From Pseudoxanthomonas wuyuanensis (GTDB lineage Bacteria; Pseudomonadota; Gammaproteobacteria; Xanthomonadales; Xanthomonadaceae): 64,000 nt of DNA. Made by a program: the position numbers and the translations under genes. The DNA is taken from assembly GCF_900215535.1 (NCBI RefSeq), contig NZ_OCND01000002.1, positions 535,604 through 599,603 on the forward strand, read 5' to 3'. Shown here piece after piece: positions 19,547-28,109 of this stretch. The notes below the pieces were generated by a model. That model was not told where the DNA came from. It worked only from the letters and a program-made list of their open reading frames with translations, and made no database searches. The first letter of the stretch is position 1, and each line of letters opens with the position of its first letter.

Positions 19547-20869
19547 ATGATGAAGAGAATCCCCGGCCTGATCGCCGCATTGACGCTCCTGATGCTGTCT
19601 TTCGCCGCCTCGGCGCAGCAGCAGGGGCTGGAAATCGACATCGTCGGCGGCAATGCCTCGGCATTGCCGATCACCGTGGTGCCGATGCCGTACCAGGGTT
19701 CGGCCGCCGCTCCGCCGACCGATGTGTCCAGCGTGGTGCGCGCGGACCTGGAGCGCTCCGGCGCGTTCCGCACGCTGCCGGAAGCCAGCATCGTCGAACG
19801 GCCGCTGCGCGGCAGCGAAATCCAGTACCCCACCTGGCGCGCGCTGCGCCAGGACTACATCGTCGTCGGCCGGGTGGTCGACGGTGGCGAGGGCGCCTAT
19901 CGGGTCGAGTACGAGCTGTTCGACGTCGCCAAGCAGGAGCGCCTGCTGGGGCTGGCGATGACCGCGCGCGCCAATGCGATGCGCGATGTCGCCCACCAGA
20001 TGGCCGATGCCATCTACGAGAAGATCATGGGCATCCCGGGTGCGTTCTGGACCCGCATCGCCTACGTCACCGCCACCGGCCGCGGCAACAACACCCGCTA
20101 CGCGCTGATGGTGGCCGATTCGGATGGCTACAACCCGCAGACCATCGTGCGCTCGGCCGAGCCGCTGGTGTCGCCGGCCTGGAGCCCGGACGGCAGCCGC
20201 CTGGCGTACGTGAGCTTCGAAGGCGGCAACTCGGCCATCTTCATCCAGAACATCGTCACCGGCGCGCGCGAAAAGGTTGCCGGTTTCCGCGGCATCAACG
20301 GCGCGCCGTCGTTCTCGCCGGACGGCAGCCGGCTGGCGCTGACGCTGTCGCGCAGCGGCAACCCGGAAATCTACGTGATGGACATCGCCAGCAAGCAGCT
20401 GCGCCAGCTGACCAACACCTCCAGCATCGACACCGAACCGACCTGGAGCGCCGACGGCAGCACCATCTATTTCACCTCCGACCGCGGCGGGCGTCCGCAG
20501 ATCTACCAGGTGCCGGCCGCTGGCGGGTCGGCGACCCGGGTGACCTTCCAGGGCAGCTACAACGCCACCCCCACCGTGTCCTTCGATGGCAAGAAGATCG
20601 CCGTGGCGCAGGGCAGCGGCAACACCTACCGTATTGCGCTGATGGACAGCAGCCTGGGTTCGCCGCGCTGGTCGTCGCTGTCGCCGGGGTCGCTGGACGA
20701 ATCGCCCAGTTTCGCCCCCAATGCCAGCATGCTGTTGTATGCGGCGCGTGAGGGCGGCCGCGGCGTGTTGTACGCTGTCTCGGCCGACGGCCGGGTCCGC
20801 CAGCGCCTGGTGCTGGCCGATGGCGATGTACGTGAGCCGGCATGGTCGCCCTACCGCACAAAACGTTAA
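19547..20869 (+). CDS. tolB: Tol-Pal system beta-propeller protein TolB
   Basis: The 440-residue periplasmic protein has a signal peptide ending ...LLMLSFAASAQQ at about residue 23, an N-terminal alpha/beta domain (to about 170) and a six-bladed propeller. Blade motifs include PAWSPDGSRLAYVS, PSFSPDGSRLALTLS and PTWSADGSTIYFTSDRGG. ATG codons at 19547 and 19550 both fit. TolB binds Pal and the TolA C-terminus. Confidence 0.97.
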   Translation: MMKRIPGLIAALTLLMLSFAASAQQQGLEIDIVGGNASALPITVVPMPYQGSAAAPPTDVSSVVRADLERSGAFRTLPEASIVERPLRGSEIQYPTWRALRQDYIVVGRVVDGGEGAYRVEYELFDVAKQERLLGLAMTARANAMRDVAHQMADAIYEKIMGIPGAFWTRIAYVTATGRGNNTRYALMVADSDGYNPQTIVRSAEPLVSPAWSPDGSRLAYVSFEGGNSAIFIQNIVTGAREKVAGFRGINGAPSFSPDGSRLALTLSRSGNPEIYVMDIASKQLRQLTNTSSIDTEPTWSADGSTIYFTSDRGGRPQIYQVPAAGGSATRVTFQGSYNATPTVSFDGKKIAVAQGSGNTYRIALMDSSLGSPRWSSLSPGSLDESPSFAPNASMLLYAAREGGRGVLYAVSADGRVRQRLVLADGDVREPAWSPYRTKR

Positions 20870-20922
20870 AATTACGTCTACAATTCTCGTCCCCACACCA
20901 CTCCCCGCGATAAGCCCAAGGA

Positions 20923-21441
20923 ATGACCATGAACAACACTGCCCGTATCTTGATGCTGTCCCTGCTGTCCGTGGCCGTCCTGGCCGGCTGTAAGAAAGCC
21001 GTCAAGGAAACCCAGCCGACCGACACCGTCACCACCCCGACCACGCCGACCGGCCCGACCACCTCCGGCGTCTACGGCCCCAACGATCTGGATACCGATG
21101 CCTGCCTGCGCCAGCGCGTGGTCTACTTCGATCTGGACCGCGATCTGGTGAAGCCGGAATTCCAGGCCATCATGGGTTGCCATGCCAAGTACCTGCGTGA
21201 CCGTCCGTCCTCGCGCATCACCCTGGAAGGCCATGCCGACGAGCGCGGCAGCCGCGAATACAACCTGGGTCTGGGCGAACGCCGCGGCAACTCGGTGTCT
21301 TCGGCACTGCAGGCCAACGGCGGTTCCGGTTCGCAGCTGACCGTCGTCAGCTACGGCGAAGAGCGTCCGGTCTGCACCGAGTCCGGCGAATCCTGCTGGT
21401 CGCAGAATCGCCGCGTCGAAATCGTCTACACCGCCCGCTGA
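20923..21441 (+). CDS. pal: Peptidoglycan-associated lipoprotein Pal
   Basis: The 172-residue (or 170 from the ATG at 20929) outer-membrane lipoprotein has lipobox VAVLAGC at about residue 23. Its OmpA-like peptidoglycan-binding domain is shown by VVYFDLDRDLV, LEGHADERGSREYNLGLGER and QNRRVEIVYT. The Asp and Arg that bind diaminopimelate are present. It has two extra Cys in the C-terminal loop (CTESGESCW), likely a disulfide. Confidence 0.97.
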   Translation: MTMNNTARILMLSLLSVAVLAGCKKAVKETQPTDTVTTPTTPTGPTTSGVYGPNDLDTDACLRQRVVYFDLDRDLVKPEFQAIMGCHAKYLRDRPSSRITLEGHADERGSREYNLGLGERRGNSVSSALQANGGSGSQLTVVSYGEERPVCTESGESCWSQNRRVEIVYTAR

Positions 21442-21451
21442 TCTTTAAGCG

Positions 21452-22276
21452 ATGGCACTGACGAAACAGTCGATGCTGGTACTTGCGGCGGCCCTGGTGG
21501 CCGCCGCACCCGCGCATGCGCAACGCCAAAGCCTGGCCGACCGCGTCAGCGCATTGGAGATCCAGGCCAACAACAACCAGGGCAACATGGATTTGTTGAA
21601 CCGGGTGACCCAGCAGGAAAACGAACTGCGCCAGCTGCGCGAGCAGATCGAACTGCTGCAGAACGAACTGGAACAAATCAAGCAGCGCAACCGCGACCAG
21701 TACCTTGACCTCGACGGCCGGCTCAACCGGCTGGAGGGCGGGGTACCCGGGGCGGTTCCGCCGGTGGCGGTGCCTTCTGGCGGGACTGCCGCAGCGCCGG
21801 TTGCCCCAACGGTGCCGGTTGCCGCCACCGCAGTCGCGGACGCCGCTCCGCGCGTGCATGGCGATGTTGGCGCGCTGGCCCAGGCCGGCGACGAGCGCAC
21901 CGCCTACAACGTGGCGTTCGACAAGCTCAAGGCCGGCGACTATGTCGATTCGGCACAGTTGTTCACCAGTTTCCTCGAGTTGTACCCCAACGGCGTCTAT
22001 GCCCCCAACGCGTTGTACTGGTTGGGCGAGAGCTATTACGTCACCCAGAATTACGAACTGGCCGCGCAGCAGTTCCGCGCATTGCTGGAGCGCTATCCCA
22101 CCCACGACAAGGCCGCCGGTTCGCTGCTCAAGCTGGGCCTGTCCGAGTACGGACTGGGCCAGGTGGAGCGGGCCGAACGCACCTTGGGCAGCGTGGTCAG
22201 CCAGTACCCCGGCAGCGATGTCGCCCGTACCGCCGATGACCGCCTGCGCGCCATCCAGTTGGGCCGGGTCCGCTGA
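21452..22276 (+). CDS. cpoB: Cell division coordinator CpoB (YbgF)
   Basis: The 274-residue periplasmic protein has a signal peptide ending APAHA-Q at about residue 24, a trimerising coiled coil (about 28-90) and a Pro/Ala/Val linker. A C-terminal TPR domain (about 150-270) includes YNVAFDKLKAGDYVDSAQLF and WLGESYYVTQNYELAAQQFR. It coordinates peptidoglycan synthesis with Tol-driven constriction. It is the last gene of the tol-pal cluster, ten bases after pal. Confidence 0.95.
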   Translation: MALTKQSMLVLAAALVAAAPAHAQRQSLADRVSALEIQANNNQGNMDLLNRVTQQENELRQLREQIELLQNELEQIKQRNRDQYLDLDGRLNRLEGGVPGAVPPVAVPSGGTAAAPVAPTVPVAATAVADAAPRVHGDVGALAQAGDERTAYNVAFDKLKAGDYVDSAQLFTSFLELYPNGVYAPNALYWLGESYYVTQNYELAAQQFRALLERYPTHDKAAGSLLKLGLSEYGLGQVERAERTLGSVVSQYPGSDVARTADDRLRAIQLGRVR

Positions 22277-22386
22277 TTCCAGCCCGGGCATGCGCGCCCA
22301 CGGCGCATCCGGCTCAGCCTGAAAACGAACATCCGCGCCATTGGCGCGCCTTACCGCGTCGCCGGCGAGCGGCGTAACCTGTGCCG

Positions 22387-23070
22387 ATGAATGCCGCGTC
22401 CATCCCCAGCGAAATCGTCCAGTCGTCCAGCGATCGGCTGAAGATCACCGAGATCTTCCTGTCCTTGCAGGGCGAGGCCAACGCGGCCGGCTGGCCGACC
22501 GTGTTCGTGCGCCTGACCGGCTGCCCGCTGCGCTGCCAGTACTGCGATACCGCTTACGCCTTCCATGGCGGGCAGTGGTGGGACATCGACGCCATCCTGG
22601 CCGAAGTGGCCGGTCACGGCGTCCGCCATGTCTGCGTCACCGGCGGCGAACCGCTGTCGCAGAAGCGCTGCCTGGGGCTGCTGCGCAGGCTCTGCGATGC
22701 CGGCTACGACGTGTCGCTGGAAACCTCCGGCGCCATCGACATTACCGGCGTCGATGCGCGGGTGTCGCGGGTGCTGGACCTGAAAACCCCCGGCTCCAAG
22801 GAAATGGCGCGCAACCGGCTGGAGAACCTTGCGTTGCTGACCCCGCGCGACCAGGTCAAGTTCGTGCTGTGCGGCCGCGCCGACTACGAATGGGCGCGCG
22901 ACATGGTCGCCCAGCACCGCCTGGCCGAACGCTGCGACGTGCTGTTCTCGCCCAGCAAATCCGAACTGCCGCCGCGCGAGCTGGCCGACTGGATCGTCGC
23001 CGACCGCCTGCCGGTGCGTTTCCAGATGCAGTTGCACAAACTGCTGTGGGACGACGAGCCGGGAAGGTGA
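22387..23070 (+). CDS. queE: 7-carboxy-7-deazaguanine synthase QueE
   Basis: The 227-residue radical-SAM enzyme has its [4Fe-4S] ligands in RLTGCPLRCQYCDTAYAF (CxxxCxxC) and the SAM-binding segment VCVTGGEPLSQ. It makes 7-carboxy-7-deazaguanine in the queuosine pathway. GTG at 22381 is an alternative start six bases upstream. It is followed by queC in the same direction, with a heptamer-type inverted repeat between. Confidence 0.95.
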   Translation: MNAASIPSEIVQSSSDRLKITEIFLSLQGEANAAGWPTVFVRLTGCPLRCQYCDTAYAFHGGQWWDIDAILAEVAGHGVRHVCVTGGEPLSQKRCLGLLRRLCDAGYDVSLETSGAIDITGVDARVSRVLDLKTPGSKEMARNRLENLALLTPRDQVKFVLCGRADYEWARDMVAQHRLAERCDVLFSPSKSELPPRELADWIVADRLPVRFQMQLHKLLWDDEPGR

Positions 23071-23078
23071 CCGGTGGT

Positions 23079-23158
23079 TGGTCATTGGTGATTCGTGATT
23101 TGCAGGGGCAGCCAATGCCTCGTCCGAATCGCGAATCACGAATCACCAATCACGACCT
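23079..23158. repeat. Heptamer-type inverted repeat between queE and queC
   Basis: GGTCATTGGTGATTCGTGAT (from 23079) is mirrored by AATCACGAATCACCAATCAC (to about 23153). The repeat units GGTGATT/CGTGATT are seven bases, so this is the same kind of element as elements 1-3 with another unit sequence. It leaves the queC ATG four bases away. Confidence 0.8.
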
Positions 23159-23161
23159 ACC

Positions 23162-23827
23162 ATGAAAAAAGCCGTCGTCCTTCTCTCCGGTGGCATGGAC
23201 TCCGCCGTCGTCGTTGCCATCGCCCGCGAGCAGGGCTATGCCGTGCATGCGCTCAGCGTGCGCTACGGGCAGCGGCATACCTCCGAACTGGAAGCGGCCG
23301 TGCGGGTGGCCGATTCGCTGGGCGCGGTGGCGCACAAGACCGTGCATGTGGACCTGCGCAGCATCGGCGGTTCCGCGCTGACCGACGACATCGAGGTCCC
23401 CGAGGCCGGCGGCGGCGGCATTCCGGTGACCTATGTGCCGGCGCGCAACACCATCATGCTGTCGGTAGCGTTGGGCTGGGCGGAAGTGCTGGGCGCCACG
23501 GACATTTTCTGCGGCGTCAACGCGGTCGACTATTCCGGCTATCCGGATTGCCGGCCCGAGTTCATCGACGCGTTCGAAAAGCTCGCCAACCTGGCTACCA
23601 AGGCCGGCGTGGAAGGCGCCGGTCTGCGCATCCACGCCCCGCTGCTGAAGCTCAGCAAGGCCGATATCGTGCGCGAAGGCGTGCGGCTGGGGGTGGATTT
23701 CGCGCAGACGGTCTCCTGCTACCGCGCCGATGAACAGGGCCGCGCCTGCGGCCACTGCGACGCCTGCCAACTGCGTGCGGCCGGCTTCGCCGACGCCGAC
23801 GTGCCGGATCCGACCCGCTACGCCTGA
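23162..23827 (+). CDS. queC: 7-cyano-7-deazaguanine synthase QueC
   Basis: The 221-residue enzyme has the ATP-pyrophosphatase P-loop [13 protein letters not shown] at the N-terminus and a C-terminal zinc site in [20 protein letters not shown]. It converts the QueE product to preQ0, which becomes queuosine in tRNA. Its ribosome-binding site must lie in the end of the inverted repeat just upstream. Confidence 0.96.
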   Translation: MKKAVVLLSGGMDSAVVVAIAREQGYAVHALSVRYGQRHTSELEAAVRVADSLGAVAHKTVHVDLRSIGGSALTDDIEVPEAGGGGIPVTYVPARNTIMLSVALGWAEVLGATDIFCGVNAVDYSGYPDCRPEFIDAFEKLANLATKAGVEGAGLRIHAPLLKLSKADIVREGVRLGVDFAQTVSCYRADEQGRACGHCDACQLRAAGFADADVPDPTRYA

Positions 23828-23894
23828 GCGCGCCCGCAAACCGGCGGCTTCCCGCTGGATTTCGCTGTGCGCCGCAGCTGGGTTAGAATGCACA

Positions 23895-23917
23895 CCCCGG
23901 CGCAATGTCGGGGTTTT
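23895..23917 (+). terminator. Terminator-like hairpin before tRNA-Lys
   Basis: CCCCG (23895-23899) pairs with CGGGG (23909-23913) and is followed by TTTT. It could end the queEC transcript. A TAGAAT -10-like box lies just before it at 23884-23889, so it might instead be in the tRNA leader. Confidence 0.5.
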
Positions 23918-23920
23918 CAT

Positions 23921-23996
23921 GGGCCGTTAGCTCAGTCGGTAGAGCAGAAGACTTTTAATCTTTTGGTCGAAGGTTCGAATCCTTCACGGCCCACCA
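23921..23996 (+). tRNA. tRNA-Lys (anticodon UUU)
   Basis: A 76-nt cloverleaf with acceptor arms GGGCCGT and ACGGCCC, an encoded CCA end, D-arm GCTCAGTCGGTAGAGC, T-arm GGTTCGAATCC and anticodon loop CTTTTAA. The prophage lies directly at its 3' end, and the gene remains whole, so the 3' end is probably supplied by the phage att core. Confidence 0.97.
23972..23996. other. Presumed attL: 3' end of tRNA-Lys
   Basis: The integrase gene points toward this tRNA end and begins about 110 bases from it, which is standard for tRNA-targeted P2-like phages. The core is therefore expected within the T-arm/acceptor segment. No matching copy was found further right in the window, so the core length is not defined. 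Confidence 0.55.
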
Positions 23997-24005
23997 TATG
24001 CATCA

Positions 24006-24036
24006 GGCACTTAGGTTAGCCCCAAGTGCCTTTTTT
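24006..24036. terminator. Rho-independent terminator behind tRNA-Lys and int
   Basis: GGCACTT (24006-24012) pairs perfectly with AAGTGCC (24024-24030), followed by six T on the plus strand. It should terminate the tRNA transcript. With the A residues on the other side it may also stop leftward int transcription. Confidence 0.85.
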
Positions 24037-24103
24037 GATGGCTCCGGAAAAATTCCCGGAAAAATTCGCGCCCGTGACGATGTTCCACGGGCGCCTGTGA
24101 CGG

Positions 24104-25303
24104 CTACTGATCGCCGGTTGCCTTCGGCAGCTTGGGCGGTTGCACCACCGGCACGTCGTGCGCGTAACGCCTCACCATTGCTGGAGCGACATGGCCGCTG
24201 CTGTCCTGCAGATCGCCGAAGTTTCCCTCGGTGTCGGTCACGCCTCGGTGCTTGAGGCCGTGCAGGCTGAAACGGTCCTCTTCCGCGATGACGCCCTCGC
24301 GGATCGCCATGGTGATGGCGCGCTGCCAGGCTGAATCCAATGCGGATTTCGTCAGCGGTGTTCCGCTCTGGGATACCAGCAGGCGGCGCCGTTCCGGTTT
24401 CAGCGGGATAGGGCGCTCGTGCGCTTTCATGCGCTCCTTGCGGTACTTGGCCAGCCAATCCCAAGCCTCGCGCAGCGCGTCATTCCACTCTGTGATGTTG
24501 TCGCGCGAACCTTTGCGGCGGTTGGTGCGGATGCCCTGTTCGGTGTGGTTGGCATCGGTGAGCGTAGTTACCTCAATGCCGCGCAGTCGCACGTTGTACG
24601 CCAGCAGCATCACTGCGTGCAGGTAGGGCGAAACGCTCCCGCGAGTGTGAGCGGTCAAGCTACCTCGCACTCGCACGAATTCCAGCATGGCGACGAACAC
24701 TTCCGGGGCGGGCATCTTGAACTCGGCCAGCTCGCGCGCCTGGCGAACACCTTGAGCCGGATTGTGCTCGCAGTGGCCGAACCGAATACCCCAAGCGAAC
24801 AGGCGGCGCAAGTAGCGCAGGACATGATTCGCCTTGGAAGGGCGCGGATCCAGTGCCGGCAGTTTGCCCCTGGCCTGCCGGCCCGTTGCGATGGCCTCCA
24901 CCATGCGCTGGATGGCCGGCACGCGCAGGCGGGCCACCTGCACCTCACCCAATTTGCTCCCATCCGTCAGCACGAATCCTTTGGCCTCGCTTGCGCACTG
25001 CGCGTAGTCCTTCTGAGTGCCCGAGGCCAGCGAGTTGAACTCGCCGGATTTGACGAACTGATCGCACAGGTAGCCCAGCGAGCCTCGATTGTCGCCGCCG
25101 CGAGCCACCTCCATGATCGCGTGCAACTCCGACAGCCGCGCCTTGGCGAAGGCCACCGTCCGCTTGCGCGGACGGCCACCTTCAGGGTGAGGTTCGTAAA
25201 TGAACCATCGGTTGTCACTCCAATAGATGCCCACCGGTAGTGCGTTCTGGTCGATGTGAGCTGGAATGTCGGGATTGAACTTCCTGTTTCGTCCAGGCCT
25301 CAT
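24104..25303 (-). CDS. int: Tyrosine recombinase, phage integrase
   Basis: The 399-residue protein has an N-terminal arm region, a core-binding domain (about 100-200) and a catalytic domain. Active-site residues are visible: Arg in LAYNVRLRGIEVTTL, His/Lys in SLHGLKHRGVTD, GH in DSSGHVAPAM and the Tyr nucleophile in VRRYAHDV. It integrates the phage at tRNA-Lys. ATG at 25303 overlaps the stop of the upstream gene in ATGA fashion; the longer frame to 25699 is spurious. Confidence 0.95.
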   Translation of the reverse strand: MRPGRNRKFNPDIPAHIDQNALPVGIYWSDNRWFIYEPHPEGGRPRKRTVAFAKARLSELHAIMEVARGGDNRGSLGYLCDQFVKSGEFNSLASGTQKDYAQCASEAKGFVLTDGSKLGEVQVARLRVPAIQRMVEAIATGRQARGKLPALDPRPSKANHVLRYLRRLFAWGIRFGHCEHNPAQGVRQARELAEFKMPAPEVFVAMLEFVRVRGSLTAHTRGSVSPYLHAVMLLAYNVRLRGIEVTTLTDANHTEQGIRTNRRKGSRDNITEWNDALREAWDWLAKYRKERMKAHERPIPLKPERRRLLVSQSGTPLTKSALDSAWQRAITMAIREGVIAEEDRFSLHGLKHRGVTDTEGNFGDLQDSSGHVAPAMVRRYAHDVPVVQPPKLPKATGDQ

Positions 25304-25533
25304 GCAATCATGTCCTCGATACGCGGTTCGTCGTTGGCGGAGACCGGTCGCGCCGAAACACCGAGAGCCGCGTTCAGCGCCTCCATGGTTGTCCAGATGC
25401 CGCCCTGACCATCGTACTTGTAGCGGATGTGCTGGCGCTCCGCCCAGCGCACCACGGTGGATGCTCGGGGCGCCGGCCCCGTGGGCCGACACATGCGCTG
25501 TAGTGCGGCGAAAGTGAGGATCTTCTCGGTCAT
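25300..25533 (-). CDS. Small DNA-binding protein, likely excisionase
   Basis: The 77-residue product has a winged-helix-like core (ILTFAALQRMC ... STVVRWAERQHIRYKYDG), resembling Xis/DUF4224 proteins usually encoded just upstream of phage integrases. It overlaps int by four bases. Its probable role is to bend att DNA for excision. Assignment rests on position and fold-like pattern only. Confidence 0.65.
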   Translation of the reverse strand: MTEKILTFAALQRMCRPTGPAPRASTVVRWAERQHIRYKYDGQGGIWTTMEALNAALGVSARPVSANDEPRIEDMIA

Positions 25534-25736
25534 AGCGGTGCGCCCTCCCACCACTCGCGGCGGCTTTTCCACTGCAGACGCATTTCCTCGCGCAGTTCGT
25601 TGGCGGCAGCGCAGCCACGCTTGTCGCTGATTCGTTGCATGAGTTCGGCCACCTTGGCCTCAGTGACATAGCCCTCGCGCAGCCACGTCCGCGCTTCACA
25701 GGCGCGGCGGTGGGCTTCCGTGCTGGTATCCGTCAT
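25530..25736 (-). CDS. Small phage protein of unknown function
   Basis: This 68-residue protein, MTDTSTEAHRRACEARTWL..., is strongly charged and helical, with LREEMRLQWKSRREWWEG at the C-terminus. It overlaps both neighbours by four bases, so it is part of a tightly coupled early operon. The function is not recognised. Confidence 0.7.
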   Translation of the reverse strand: MTDTSTEAHRRACEARTWLREGYVTEAKVAELMQRISDKRGCAAANELREEMRLQWKSRREWWEGAPL

Positions 25737-26005
25737 CGGGCTTTGCCTCCGGTGCCGAACAGGGCGAACAGCACCACGTTCTCAGCTGGCCCCGCCGGTG
25801 GTCGTGGTGTGCGGACGCGATGCATGCGCTTCCACTCTTGCAGGGCCGTGTCGAAGTCGGGGCACTTCTTCGTGGCGCCGCACCGGCATTCGATGAAATG
25901 GCCGCCGCCAGCGGTCGCCTGCCTGCAGTCGTGGATATGCCGCGCCAGATGCCCTGCCTGGCAGCGGGGCAAGGGCATGTCGTGGTCGACCTGGCGCTGA
26001 GTCAT
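25733..26005 (-). CDS. Small Cys/His-rich phage protein
   Basis: This 90-residue protein begins MTQRQVDHDMPLPRCQAGH. Cys and His residues (CQAGH, HIHDC, FIECRCGATKKC) are spaced like a zinc ribbon. The start at 26005 overlaps the methyltransferase stop by four bases. It may bind nucleic acid; not further identifiable. Confidence 0.7.
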   Translation of the reverse strand: MTQRQVDHDMPLPRCQAGHLARHIHDCRQATAGGGHFIECRCGATKKCPDFDTALQEWKRMHRVRTPRPPAGPAENVVLFALFGTGGKAR

Positions 26006-26727
26006 GGCCGACCTCCTTGTTTTGCCGCCGCCCGCAGCCGTTTCACCGCGATGGCGAAACGTTCCGGGTCGCGCTCGATGCCGATAAAGCCGCGCCCTTG
26101 CTCCAGGCACGCGGCCCCTGTGGTGCCGCTGCCGGCGAAGGGGTCCAACACGATTTCACCAGGGGCGGTGAAGTCCGTGACCAGGGCGCGAAGCAGCGCC
26201 AGCGGTTTCTCGGTCGGCACGCTGGCCTTATTGCAGACCGGCGTGATCCACGTCCCCGGACCGCCACGGCGATTCCAACGCTTGCGTCGCTTACCCGCGT
26301 GCAAGATGGCGATCTCTTCGTGACCCTGGCCAGGCCGGTCACCGGTCATCTGCGGCACGGGATTCTGCTTTACCCAGATGCCCCGGCGGATGAACTCGGG
26401 CCAGTCGTACAGGAGCCGGCCGTGGCGCATGTCACACGTCGCCACGCACCAGCCCTCTGCGACCGACAGCCAAGCGCGAGCGGCGACCGTGAACTGCGCA
26501 TCGGTGAACGCATCGAACGTCACCAGTTGCTTGTCGCGCGCGCCCTTCTTGTTGGTCTTGGCATTACGGTGCGTGCGGCCGGCATACGGCGGGTCGGTGA
26601 TCACCGCTGCAACCGGCTGCAACTGGCCGATGATGCGTTCGCTGTCCCCGCAGTACATGACGGCCGCACCGATGCGTGCGGCCTGTTGGATGCCGTTGGT
26701 CTTGGTCGGACGGAACATGCGGATCAT
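26002..26727 (-). CDS. Phage DNA methyltransferase (N4/N6, beta-class order)
   Basis: The 241-residue enzyme has catalytic motif IV as AVITDPPYAG (about 45) and, after it, motif I as VLDPFAGSGTTGAACLEQG (about 195). This IV-before-I order is typical of the N6_N4 family. No cognate nuclease is adjacent, so it is an orphan methylase, probably protecting phage DNA or acting in regulation. The start MIRMFRPTKTNG at 26727 overlaps the next gene by four bases. Confidence 0.9.
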   Translation of the reverse strand: MIRMFRPTKTNGIQQAARIGAAVMYCGDSERIIGQLQPVAAVITDPPYAGRTHRNAKTNKKGARDKQLVTFDAFTDAQFTVAARAWLSVAEGWCVATCDMRHGRLLYDWPEFIRRGIWVKQNPVPQMTGDRPGQGHEEIAILHAGKRRKRWNRRGGPGTWITPVCNKASVPTEKPLALLRALVTDFTAPGEIVLDPFAGSGTTGAACLEQGRGFIGIERDPERFAIAVKRLRAAAKQGGRP

Positions 26728-27401
26728 GCCAACCCCTTCCGCACGATGTGCGCATCGATCTGTGCGGCAATCAGCGCGCCGGCCTTCACCAGTTCGCGCA
26801 GGCGGGCGGACGGATCCACGTAGGCGTTGCCTTGGCCGTCGCTGGTGACGGGCGCCGGCTTCCACCACTTCTTGGCGAACGGCCAACCCTCGGGCGCCGT
26901 GTTGAAGCACATGGCATCCGTCCGGCGCGGATCCTTCAGGGGCATGGCGTAGCAGGCCGCGGCCATCGCCAACTCCTCGGCGCCGTAGCCGCTGTCGCCA
27001 GCCGGCGAGAACCCCTCGATTTCGCACTGGCGTGCGCGTTCGTCTGCGATCAACGTTACGCCGAAGTTCGCGACCGTGCGCCGCAGGCGGTTGGCAACAC
27101 GGGTAAGTTCAGCGGCCGCGATGGCATCGGCCTTGCCAAGTGCGATCAGGGTGGCCACCAGCCCCAGCATGCTGGCTGTGTGCGGAGGCAGGATCGGGCG
27201 ATCCGTCACCAGGCTATCGGCCTCGCTGAGCGCGGCTGTACGGTCCTGGGCGCGAAGCGCGTCGCGCCCGGCCAGGTTGGCGTCTTGTACCCGCTGTTCC
27301 AGCAGACTCAGGTCGAAGGAACTCATCGTGCAGCGGGCCAGCTCGATGATTGCGTGGGCGGCTTCCAGTTCTCGGCGCATGCGCCAGAAGGCCTCAGACA
27401 T
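26724..27401 (-). CDS. Phage early protein with a C-terminal WPF-WWKP-type domain
   Basis: The 225-residue protein has a helical N-terminal half and a C-terminal domain (about 110-220) with ADERARQCEIEGFSPAGD, AAACYAMP, WPFAKKWWKP and LVKAGALIAAQID. This domain recurs in small proteins of many phages and prophages and has no firmly known role. Its operon position is between methyltransferase and primase. Confidence 0.75.
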   Translation of the reverse strand: MSEAFWRMRRELEAAHAIIELARCTMSSFDLSLLEQRVQDANLAGRDALRAQDRTAALSEADSLVTDRPILPPHTASMLGLVATLIALGKADAIAAAELTRVANRLRRTVANFGVTLIADERARQCEIEGFSPAGDSGYGAEELAMAAACYAMPLKDPRRTDAMCFNTAPEGWPFAKKWWKPAPVTSDGQGNAYVDPSARLRELVKAGALIAAQIDAHIVRKGLA

Positions 27402-27579
27402 GGGCCACCTCCCGGCGCACGGCCATCGCACGCCGACGGCGCACGGTCATCGGAATCTGGCCCACCGCCAGCGCCGCCTGAGCGGGCTTCTGGGCGCGAG
27501 TGGTGACCAGGTGGTAGACGAGCGCACCGCCAGCGGCTGGCGCGGCGCTTAGTGCGAGCAGGGCGACCAGATCAAGCAT
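27394..27579 (-). CDS. Small membrane-like phage protein
   Basis: This 61-residue protein has one hydrophobic segment near the N-terminus (LVALLALSAAPAAGGALVYH) and a basic C-terminal tail. It overlaps both neighbours by 8 bases, which supports real translation in the polycistron. No family recognised. Confidence 0.55.
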   Translation of the reverse strand: MLDLVALLALSAAPAAGGALVYHLVTTRAQKPAQAALAVGQIPMTVRRRRAMAVRREVAHV

Positions 27580-28000
27580 GGGCCACCTCCGTCGCGGCGG
27601 CCGCTCGTGCCTCGACGCCCGCAGCGGTTACCGGCCGCGGCAGCAGGTTGGCCACCTCGAACGGAAAGCGCAGCCCGTCCAGGTACTCGGCCAGCTCCTT
27701 GCTCAGCCGGGCCTCGGCGCACTGGATGAAGTCGGGAGTCTTGGTTATCCAGCCCCGGCCATGACCCGCACGGCGCTGCCAGCACTTCACAACCTCCACA
27801 CGGCCGCCCATCTGCAGCACGCCGGTAAGGACCACCTTGTTCCGCTCGATGCGGACGTGCACCTCGGCGTGGCAATCGCCGCCGGGGGCGCCAAAATCCA
27901 CGCCATTAACCACCGGCGTGGTAGGGTTCGCGCCGGGTCCGGTGGCTGGACTCGGCGAAGGTGTAACGGTGGTGGGGACATCCCCGCACATCTGTTGCAT
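27572..28000 (-). CDS. Phage early protein of unknown function
   Basis: The 142-residue protein has a Pro/Thr-rich N-terminus and a folded segment, HAEVHVRIERNKVVLTGVLQ through GRGWITKTPDFIQCAEARLS. ATG at 28000 is preferred over 28009 because AGGAG lies nine bases upstream of it. Its leader resembles the one upstream of the primase gene. Confidence 0.65.
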   Translation of the reverse strand: MQQMCGDVPTTVTPSPSPATGPGANPTTPVVNGVDFGAPGGDCHAEVHVRIERNKVVLTGVLQMGGRVEVVKCWQRRAGHGRGWITKTPDFIQCAEARLSKELAEYLDGLRFPFEVANLLPRPVTAAGVEARAAAATEVAHA

Positions 28001-28061
28001 GGCTCTCATCTCCTGAGCTTCGTTGGGGAAGGCCCGAGGGGAGGTGTTGGCGCACCGCCCG
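28000..28061 (-). promoter_or_regulatory. Duplicated 5' leader, copy 1
   Basis: Read on the minus strand, GGGCGGTGCGCCAACACC (near 28045-28062) is followed about 26 bases later by TCAGGAGA, GAGAGCC and the start ATGCAACA. The same blocks in the same order occur before the primase gene at 30838-30890. It looks like a repeated regulatory leader. Confidence 0.6.
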
Positions 28062-28109
28062 CCGGACCCGCTTTCTCCGGCTAACCGCCGGCGGGGTGGG
28101 ACGCGGTGT

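Noticed and set aside
9466..23158. Heptamer arrays considered as CRISPR
   Set aside because: Units are seven bases with no unique spacers of constant length and no cas genes nearby. No CRISPR array was seen anywhere in the window.
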